DNA of 64,000 nt from Eurosta solidaginis. Taxonomy: Eukaryota > Arthropoda > Insecta > Diptera > Tephritidae. The stretch is taken from NCBI RefSeq assembly GCF_040869045.1, contig NC_090319.1, positions 359,307,739 through 359,371,738 of the forward strand, written 5' to 3'. Positions 55,560-64,000 of the stretch are shown here, piece by piece; position 1 is the stretch's first letter, and each line of letters begins with the position of its first letter. The position numbers and the translations under genes were made by a program. The notes beneath the pieces are model-generated. The model searched no databases, was not told the origin of the DNA, and saw only the letters and a list, made by a program, of their open reading frames with translations.

Positions 55560-58558
55560 TATACTCAGTTGAGCAGAGCTCACAGAGTATATTAAGTTTG
55601 ATTGGATAACGGTTGGTTGTACATATATAAAAGAATCGAGATAGATATAGACTTCCATATATAAAAATAATCAGGATCGAAAAAAAATTTGATTGAGCCA
55701 TGTCCGTCCGTCCGTCCGTCCGTCCGGCCGTCCGTCCGTTAACACGATAACTTGAGTAAATTTTGAGGTATCTTGATGAAACTTGGTATGTAGGTTCCTG
55801 AGCACTCATCTCAGATCGCTATTTAAAATAAACGAAATCGGACTATAACCACGCCCACTTTTTCGATATCGAATATTTCGAAAAACCGAAAAAGTGCGAT
55901 AATTCATTACAAAAGACAGATAAAGCGACGAAACTTGGTAGATGAGTTGAACTTATGACGCAAAATATAAAATTTGTAAAATTTTGGACAATGGGCGTGG
56001 CACCGCCCACTTTTAAAAGAAGGTAAATTAATCCTTTGCAAGCTGTAATTTGGCAGTCGTTGAAGATATCATAATGAAATTTGGTAGGAACGTTACTCCT
56101 ATTACTATATGTACGCTTAATAAAAATTAGCAAAATCGGAGAAGGACCACGCCCACTTTTAAAAAAAATTTTTTTTTAAGTTAAATTTTAACAAAAAATT
56201 TAATATCTTTACAGTCTATAAGTAAATTATGTCAACATTCAACTCCAGTAATGAAGTGGTGCAACAAAATACAAAAATAAAAGAAAATTTCAAAATGGGC
56301 GTGGCTCCGCCCTTTTTCATTTAATTTGTCTAGGATACTTTTAACGCCATAAGTCGAACAAAAATTAACCAATCCTTTTGAAATTTGGTAGGGGCACAGA
56401 TTTTATGACGTTAACTGTTTTCTGTGAAAATACGCGGAATCGGTTGATGCCACGCCCAGTTTTTATACACAGTCGTCCGTCTGTCCTTCCGCATGGCCGT
56501 TAACACGATAACTTCAGCAAAAATCGACATATCTTTAATGAACTTAGTTCACGTGCTTACTTGAACTCACTTTATCTTGGTATAAAAAAGAACGAAATCC
56601 GACTATGACCACGCCCACTTTTTCGATATCGAAAATTACGAAAAATGAAAAAAATGCCATAATTCTATACCAAATACGAAAAAAGGCATGAAACATGGTA
56701 AGGTAATTGGATTGTTTTATTGACGCGAAATATAACTTTAGAAAAAACTTTATAAAATGGTTGTGACACCCACCATATTAAGTAGAAGAAAATGAAAAAG
56801 TTCTGCAGGGCGAAATAAAAAACCCTTAAAATCTTGGCAGGTATTACATATATAAATAAATTAGCGGTATCCAACAGATAATATTCTGGGTCACCCTGGT
56901 CCACATTTTGGTCGATATCTGGAAAACGCCTTCACATATACAACTACCACCACTCCCTTTTAAAACTCTCATTAATACCTTTAATTTGATACCCATATCG
57001 TACAAACTCATTCTAGAGTCACCCCTGGTCCACCTTTATGGCAATATCTCGAAAAGGCGTCCACCTATAGAACTAAGCCCCACGCCCTTTTAAAATACTC
57101 ATTAACACCTTTCATTTGATACCCATATCGTACAAACATATTCTAAAGTCACCCCTGGTCCACCTTTATGGCGATATCTCGAAAAGGCGAACACCTATAG
57201 AACGAAGGCCCACTCCCTTTTAAAAATACTCATTAACACCTTTCATTTGATACCCATATTGCAAAAACAAAGTCTAGAGTCACCCCTGGTCCACCTTTAT
57301 TGCGATACCTCGAAAAGGCGTCCACCTATAGAACTAAGGCCCACTCCCTTTTAAAATACTCATTAACTCCTTTCGTTTGATACCCATATTGCACAAACGA
57401 ATTCTAGAGTCACCCCTGGCCCACCTTTATGGCAATATCTCGAAACGGCGTCTACCTATGGAACTAAGGATTACTCCCTTTTAAAAAACTCATTAACACC
57501 TTTCTTTTGATACCCATATTGTACAAACACATTCTAGAGTCACCCCTGGTCCACCTTTGTGGCGATATTTCGAAACGGCGTCCACCTATAGAACTAAGGC
57601 CCACTCCCTTTTAAAATACTCATTAACACCTTTCGTTTGATGCCCATATTGTACAAACAAATTCTAGGGTCACCCCTGGTCCACCTTTATGGCGATATCT
57701 CGAAACGGCATCCACCTATGGAACTAAGGATTACTTCCTTTTAAAATACTCATTAACACCTTTCTTTTGATACCCATATTGTACAAACAAATTCTAGGGT
57801 CACCCCTGGTCCACCTTTATGGCGATATCTCGAAACGGCGTCCACCTATGGAACTAAGGATTACTCCCTTTTAAAATACTCATTAACACCTTTCATTTGA
57901 TACCCATATCGTACAAATGCATTCTAGAGTCACCCCTGGTCCACCTTTATGGCGATATCTCGAATCGGCGTCCAACTATGGAACTAAGGATTACTCCCTT
58001 TTAAAATACTCATTAGCATCTTTCATTTGATACCCATATCGTACAAATGCATTCTAGAGTCACCCCTGGTCCACCTTTATGGCGATATCTCGAAACGGCG
58101 TCCAACTATGGAACTAAGGATTACTCCCTTTTAAAATACTCATTAACACCTTTCATTTGATACCCATATCGTACAAATGCATTCTAGAGTCACCCCTGGT
58201 CCACCTTTATGGCGATATCTCGAATCGGCGTCCAACTATGGAACTAAGGATTACTCCCTTTTAAAATACTCATTAACACCTTTCATTTGATACCCATATC
58301 GTACAAACGCATTCTAGAGTCAACCCTGATCCACCTTTATGGCTATATCCCTAAATGGCGTCCACCTGTAGAACTATGGCCCACTCCCTCATAAAATACT
58401 CTTTAATGCCTTTCATTTGATACGCATGTCATACAAACACATTCCAGTATTTCCCTCGGTTCATTTTCCTACATGGTTATTTTCCCTTATGTTGTCACCA
58501 TAGCTCTCAACTGAGTATGTAATGTTCGGTTACACCCGAACTTAACCTTCCTTACTTG
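55560..58558 (+). mobile_element. DINE-1/Helentron-like element, longest copy (3.0 kb)
   Basis: A complete copy. The 5' palindromic end (TATACTCAGTTGAGCAGAGC plus a GAGTATA arm, 55560-55592), AGCCATGTCCGTCCGTC and a GTCC tract (55697-55740), a series of CCACGCCCAC/GGGCGTGG modules at about 140-300-bp intervals (55849, 55994, 56149, 56296, 56450, 56608), the 130-bp tandem array (56886-58440), and the 3' terminus with CTCAACTGAGTATGTAATG, hairpin GTTCGG-TTACAC-CCGAAC and TTAACCTTCCTTACTTG. The hairpin about a dozen bases before the end, the 5'/3' partial inverted repeats, the central tandem repeats and AGCCATGTCCGTC are the architecture of Drosophila DINE-1. No protein is encoded, so it would depend on a Helentron replicase supplied elsewhere. 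Confidence 0.82.
56886..58440 (+). repeat. 130-bp tandem array inside the DINE copy
   Basis: TCTAGAGTCACCCCTGGTCC recurs (with small variants) at 57012, 57142, 57273, 57403, 57533, 57663, 57793, 57923, 58053, 58183 and 58313: eleven units with steps of 130 (once 131, with the next step 130). Diverged part-units flank the run at 56886 and 58440. Adjacent units 57923, 58053 and 58183 are nearly identical, with an alternation of CGAATCGGCG and CGAAACGGCG, pointing to recent expansion by unequal exchange or replication slippage. Other DINE copies here have two to four units. Confidence 0.95.
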
Positions 58559-60419
58559 TCTATTTATGGTTTTGTGTATTGCTTAATACTATCGGTGCAT
58601 CCATATGGGAGCAAGCAATTTCTGGAAATGTAGAAAGTTTCAATAAATGAATACCCGACAGGATTACTTGGACAATTCCGTTATGTTACTGTTAGTTTTT
58701 AAAATATGTACATATATCAGGGTATTCGAGAGAAAAAAGAAACGCTAATTTTTTTGAACTTTTGAAATTTTGATAACATGTACAAAGTCCAAAAATACGG
58801 TAGTTTTTCTTTGGATTCTATGCTTACTTGCCTTCATCGCTTGAAAATCTCATAACTTGTATCTCTTTTTGTATACCTTCAATGCAAAGAACTCAGTGGA
58901 AGTTCAGGCTCGTTAAATTTACAGTTTGTTTCTTTACCTACAATTCATATGCGTATGCACACCGAATAAGCTTATGCGTATGGTCTGGACACATGAAGGA
59001 AACTCTGTGTTCAGGTGCTCGGTACGCTTGTGGATTTGCTTCATAAAACAGAAACATCTCTGGTAAATAATACAACTAATTATACAAGTAATAATACAAG
59101 TAAAAAGCAATGTAAATATTTTAGAAGAGGGCAACTCATGAAAGCTCGCAAACCGCTCGAAAACCTCATAAACTGTGTAAATTTATGATACAGTTATTTT
59201 ATTTGCGAGGCTTCTATAATAACGAGGGATTTGCCAGTTTGAGTAACAAATTAATTTCTCTCTTTTATGTTATGAGTTTTGTCAGGCATATTGTTTTAAG
59301 TTTTAATTCCGCAGGCAAATATCTAAAATAAGAGGTTTTGCTGTAGTTAAAGGATGTGATTAGGAAACTAGCACGACGCTGAAAGGCACGTTTTTTGAAC
59401 AGCTATGTAACCTTTCGCGTGGAGATGTTCTTCATGATATAGCTTCATAGTAGAAACGCCTTCAAATTAGACTACCATGATCTAATCAGATTCTTGGGGG
59501 ATCTTGTACTATACGGCTATCATAGAATGCCACGTGAACATCATTATTGGAGTTATGATGGAATTTTGGTTTCAAGAACAAGACTGTTTTCATCACTATG
59601 TAGTGCACTGTTATAACGGCGGTAGCCTCTTGTAAAGCTATTAAGTTTCACTTGACCAACAGTTAAGCCTAGACTCTCTAAGGTTTTGTGTCTGCGGGAC
59701 AACCACCATTTTCCCTCTGACGATCTTTCCCATGGCTTTTATAGCCATCGCAAGATAGGAGGTCCGATTTTGCAGTAGGCTACATCTCTTTATATTTGTC
59801 TGTTATCTTTGCAATATTCTTCACTATCCCGTTGCAATCGAAATGTAGAATAATGAAGTGTAAAGGGGTAAGTCGTCACTTTGGGGGTTATGGTCACAGT
59901 TGTTTTGATTAAACTATTGCCCAAGAATAAACAAAGACTAGTTGTCATTACTATTTAGAACAAATACCAATATTTGTTTTGTATTCTTCATTTGTAAATA
60001 ATAAATTATGAGCCGGACCCGTGCGCATCTTGCGCAACAAATATAAAAGTGTCATATCAAATATCAACAGAAATCAGCTGTTCTATCAATCAAACATCTA
60101 TAAACTTACAAGCGCTCGCGCTGCTATCTGGCGAATGTTATCAACTGCCGATAATGCAGTGTTGGTTCTAATTAAATATTCACAATAGTTTGTTTTTAAC
60201 AAATTTTTTTAATAAAATATAGCTAAAAAAAAGCACTACGACTAATAATGCTCGCTAGTAGCACGAATCTCCATCTTTATAACTAAAACTTTATTTATAG
60301 ATCTGGATTCCGAATAAGAGCGAAAAAGGACCTGTGCATTAAACCAGCAATTAGAAATAATATATAAGATAAAATATATACATTGACGCGACTGTGGCTT
60401 AAACGCGCTTCGTCCAGAA
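58559..60419. other. No gene seen
   Basis: AT-rich sequence. Short frames at 58828-59134 on both strands are not recognised. Confidence 0.4.
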
Positions 60420-61470
60420 TTTCAGTTGCTTTCTTCAAGGCTACAATTTCCACCTGAAAGATACTGCAGTCGTCAAGCTACATATTTCTGGATCGATGCA
60501 GTAAACAGCAGACGTGACCCCTTCCCTAAATTTCACACTAAGGCAATCCTTAGGCTCTATTGTGGCCCAAGATATTCCTCGAATTTAAAGTACTAGTATT
60601 AGGGATCACATATTACGGGATCATATAGTACCTTCTCCATATATTAGATGGCGCTAATCTTGCTTGTTCACTGGCTAATGCAATATTTTTGACTATTATC
60701 TCTGCAGACGGAATGTGCAGAAGGGCATGCACAGCACTGTGGGATCTACATATTTCTGGATCGGCACAGAAAACGGCAGACCAGACTTCTACCGTTAATT
60801 TGACGCCTTTGGGCCAACCTTCCAGCTCTATTGTGGCCACAAGACGTCCTTCGAATTTAAAGTACGGGATCATATATTCCGTTTGTCCAATATTAGATGG
60901 CGCTATACTGTTATGGCCATATGGCCTGCGTTCAAGCAGTCCCTAGGCCTGGTTTCAATGTCTAACGCAATATTTTTGGTAATTAGGTCTGCAGGCGGGA
61001 TGTGCAGAATTGCATACAATGCTGCTGTCGGGGTAGTTTTTAGGGCTCTCGTTATGGTTGATTATATGCATACCTCCTCTATTTTTTGGGACACGAACTT
61101 TTTTGTGTCGCTATCCACCAAACAGGAACCCCATACCCCATAGTAATGTGTGGGCTTGACAATTGCCGTGAATACCTTATGATTGTGTTTGGGCAATAGG
61201 CGCAACGTGCATCCACATAGGGTTTCCCCGACAACTTACTCTCTAGTATAATTGCTAAAGCCCCGGCATTGTCTAAAAAAGCACCTAGATATGCGCTATT
61301 GATATTCCAGGGCTTTATTTATATTCAATATCACTCTGTGAAATGCAGTATCAACTGACTTTCTTTTGTTGTAAGCTTATTGTGCTGGAGAGAATAATGT
61401 TTCAATTCTTGCTTACACTCTTTTGCACAAGCGTAGTTATGTGGGTCGTTTCGCATCACTAACGTGTTAG
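60420..61470 (-). pseudogene. I/LOA-like LINE RNase H and reverse transcriptase relic
   Basis: The frame of 60613-60873 reads TIELEGWPKGVKLTVEVWSA, then FCADPEICRSHSAVHALLHI and SAEIIVKNIALASEQARLA. These correspond to the segment before and through RNase H of the LINE at 28542 (TIEVDGWRKGAQ and so on). Repeated pieces of the same segment at 60440-60600 and 60920-61130 suggest local duplication. Reverse transcriptase scraps reach about 61470. Inactive. Confidence 0.6.
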
Positions 61471-61472
61471 AA

Positions 61473-62160
61473 CCTAGGTTAGGTTAGGTTGAACTGGCCG
61501 GTCCATGAGGACATCACCCTCACATGAATGAGTCCGTAGTGTTACCAGAAGTTTGTTTTAACGACCAAACTGAACAACCCTATCAAAAGCAAGGACCTAT
61601 GTTAAAAAATAACTCCGTCCTCTTGGCAAATACTAGAAGCTTCCTAGGATTTAAGCCATTTTCTGCTTCTAGATCTGACAGCTGTATCACTCCTAATAGC
61701 TGGAGTCTTAGCCTTGCAAGTGCAGGGCACGAGCACAGAACGTGCTCGATCGTTTCCTCCTCCAACCCGCACTTCCTACATCTGCTATCACTGACCAAGC
61801 CTAATTTATAGGCATGTGACGCCAGAAGGCAGTGTCCAGTCAGACTACCCGCCATGAGTCTACAGTCCTCTCTTTTTAATGATAGAAGCAACTTTGTTAG
61901 TCTAAGGTTGTAAGACCTACACATAATCTTCGACACTTTACAGCACCGCGCTTGAACCTACGCCTTTCCCGCTTGGTCGATCATGTGCACCTCTCGCCTT
62001 CGCTTAATCTCGCCCAGTCTAATTGTGACGTCTACGGAGCAAGCTTCAAGGGATGCGCCCTTTTTAGCTAGTTCGTCCGCTTTTTCATTCCCATCTATTC
62101 CCATATGCCCTCGGACCCAATATAGATGTATGCTTCTCCCTGTCTGTGTCAGAACCTAAT
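61473..62160 (-). mobile_element. I/LOA-like LINE 3' end with TTAGG-type tail
   Basis: It begins on the plus strand with TAGGTTAGGTTAGGTTGAAC (61475-61494) and shares the 3' UTR and C-terminal coding part of the LINE at 28542-29200 with high identity (GAACTGGCCGGTCCATGAGG, and onward). The frame at 61583-61936 keeps the finger CRKCGLEEETIEHVLCSCPA. It ends near 62160 in the RNase H region (5' truncated). Confidence 0.82.
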
Positions 62161-62990
62161 TCTCGTCATATCTCATGCGAATGATTTCTTTTTGTACGTA
62201 GTGCAAGTGTGAGCTGTAAACAATGCATTTGACATTTTTACAAAATTCTAAAATCAACATTTTCAACGTTTTTACGTTTTAGGCACGCGTTTATACGACG
62301 TTTATTGTTTAGCTTTTAAAATTGTTGAAATGTCAATAATGCACCAACTACACTAACAATTCAAACATACGTCAACATAACCAAATCGGATTTATTCGAA
62401 TTGTACCCGTGCAAGAGACGTACACAAACCTATTGGGGGGGTCTTAAAATTTAACAAGCAGAAGCAAAGAAAAAAGTTATTCACAAAGGAATATGTAAAC
62501 GAGTGCGCTGTTTCGCGTCAATGGCAGTTGCCATTCAATAAACAAATAAACTGCTGCGAACACCATTTCGTACAGCGATACGTTGGCATATCCTGGAAAC
62601 AATAACAACGAAAGCTAAATATTTCTGCTACAGCAACAAAGCAATCAACAACAACATTCAACTCGGGCAATCAACTTTATTTGGCCAAAAGCGTTTTTTA
62701 TACGCCACCGGTATCCGACCTGTATTGGGTTCTAGTGATACGATCTACCACACAAGCCCACACAACCCAATATCGGATATGTGCACAATGGTGGCAATGC
62801 TTGTCAAAGCGTTTCAACATGTCAAATTGTTTTATTTGCCATTCTTTTTCATTTTTTGGCAGATGAACATTTTGGCCACCATTCAAATCGGTAAAAGGTA
62901 TAGTTAAAGGGTTCTGCTTTTCGTTTTGTTCTGCTTTTGTTGTTACGCGCAATAAAATACTGCATGCGAAATTGTTTGTGTATCTGTATA
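62161..62990. other. No gene proved; CAA-rich stretch
   Basis: Between about 62400 and 62700 the plus strand is less biased and rich in CAACAA words, as seen in fly 5' UTRs, but there is no start context or recognised protein. The 140-codon minus frame 62698-63120 runs into the foldback element and is not supported. Confidence 0.35.
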
Positions 62991-63940
62991 TGGGGTATTC
63001 CATCCCATTTCGACCAATTTTGAACCCGACCCCTTTAGAATTGGCTGAAGGTTTTTCTTCTTTTTCTACCTTACGAAAGACGTTTTTCAGAAGTTTTTCA
63101 AATTTTTTCATCCAACTCAAAAAAAGTTATGAATTTTTAAAAAAACACCGTTTTTCTTTTCAAAATGCTACAACTTTTTCAAAAATTGACCGTTTGGGAT
63201 CTTTTTTTTTTTTATATTTGTTTTAAAATGTACTTTTCGGAAGAAATTCAAAAAAATTTTTAAAGTTTTTTTTGTAATTTTTCAGTTTTTCGAGATTTTT
63301 CGAATTTCGCCCTTTTTTTCTCGTAAAAAACTTTAATCAATTCTGCAATCATCTCCACTAATCCCGGAGTGGGACGAGAATTTTTTTTTTTTTTTGTATT
63401 TTTGAAAAAAACGGTGTTTTTTTTTCAAAATGCTATAACTTTTTCAAAAATTGACCGTTTGGGATAATTTTTTTTAAATATGTTTTTAAATGTACTTTTC
63501 GGTAAAAATACGAAAAAAATTTTAAAGTTTTTTTTCAATTAAATAAAATAACAAAAAAATTCTCGCCACTCCGGGATTAGTGGGGATGATTGCAGAATTG
63601 AAGTTTATATGAGAAAAAAAGGGCGAAATTCGAAAAATCTCGAAAAACTCAAAAATTACAAAAAAAAACTTTAAAAATTTTTTTGAATTTTTTCCGAAAA
63701 GTACATTGAAAAACAAATTTAAAAAAAAAGATCCCAAATGGTCAATTTTTGAAAAAGTTATAGCATTTTGAAAACAACAACGGTGTTTTTTTTAAATTTC
63801 ATAACTTTTTTTGAGTTGGATGAAAAAATTTGAAAAATTTCTGAAAAACGTCTTTCGTAAGCTAGAAAAAGAAGAAAAACTTTCGGCCAATTCTAAATGG
63901 GTCGGGTTCAAAATTGGTCGAAATGGGATGGAATACCCCA
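62991..63940. mobile_element. 950-bp foldback (long inverted repeat) element
   Basis: It starts TGGGGTATTCCATCCCATTT and ends with the reverse complement AAATGGGATGGAATACCCCA. The arms are inverse for about 400 bp each (CTGCAATCATCTCCACTAAT at about 63343 faces its mirror near 63575-63595). The central 160 bp repeats part of the arm (AAAATGCTATAACTTTTTCA). TATA flanks both ends (62987-62990 and 63941-63944), a possible TA or TATA target duplication. Long A and T runs are prominent. No protein is encoded. Confidence 0.82.
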
Positions 63941-64000
63941 TATAGATCATAGACTTGTTGCAACTTGCAACAAATAAATAGTAGGAATACTTATTTGATG

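Noticed and set aside
56908..58558. Tandem array as a CRISPR
   Set aside because: Units are 130 bp, contiguous, without unique spacers, inside a eukaryotic transposon.
62698..63120. 140-codon minus frame at the foldback edge
   Set aside because: Nearly a third of it is the arm of the foldback element; no domain and no gene context.

Overview
This is a eukaryotic, AT-rich, repeat-dominated intergenic (or large intronic) window from a higher fly. The repeat families (DINE-1/Helentron-type elements, I/LOA-like LINEs with RNase H, tRNA-derived SINEs, gypsy LTR elements that duplicate ATAT) fit a true fruit fly (Tephritidae) best. That assignment is inference from remembered repeat families. I found no convincing host protein gene, rRNA gene, functional tRNA gene or CRISPR array. 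Nearly all recognisable coding sequence belongs to transposable elements.

Layout. 1-18.8 kb: several copies of a long non-coding DINE-1-like element (1843-3300, 3301-5314, 10931-12659, 15283-17082, plus degraded copies), with a SINE, a solo LTR, a MITE-like element and LINE scraps. 19.4-28.5 kb: a solo LTR of the same family as the large element at 40-47 kb, a LINE reverse-transcriptase remnant, another DINE copy carrying a palindromic tRNA-headed SINE, a Tc1-type transposase relic and a SINE with 16-bp target duplications. 28.5-32.5 kb: two LINEs on the minus strand, one retaining endonuclease, reverse transcriptase and RNase H in decayed form. 34.5-36.3 kb: a long degenerate TAATC pentanucleotide array holding a truncated SINE. 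37.4-40.4 kb: further LINE relics.

40473-46806 is the centrepiece: a nearly complete Ty3/gypsy LTR retrotransposon on the minus strand, with two almost identical LTRs, an ATAT duplication, a tRNA-Leu-like primer binding site, gag and pol. Gag has an N-terminal SAP-like motif and a long coiled coil before the capsid-like region and zinc knuckle. Gag and pol are joined by what looks like a complete -1 frameshift signal: a GTTAAAC heptamer next to the gag stop, a 6-nt spacer and an 8-bp stem. Gag carries one stop and one frameshift, and the integrase tail is frameshifted. The element sits in the 3' UTR of an older LINE.

46.8-64 kb: that LINE, an ATCGAT-rich repeat with a second palindromic tRNA-headed SINE, a 522-bp deleted DINE, an LTR interrupted by a LINE, a 3.0-kb DINE whose internal 130-bp unit has expanded to 11 copies, more LINE 3' ends with TTAGG-like tails, and a 950-bp foldback element at the right edge.

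The window therefore reads as layers of nested insertions, in which SINEs and LTR elements dated by their target duplications lie on top of older DINE and LINE copies.
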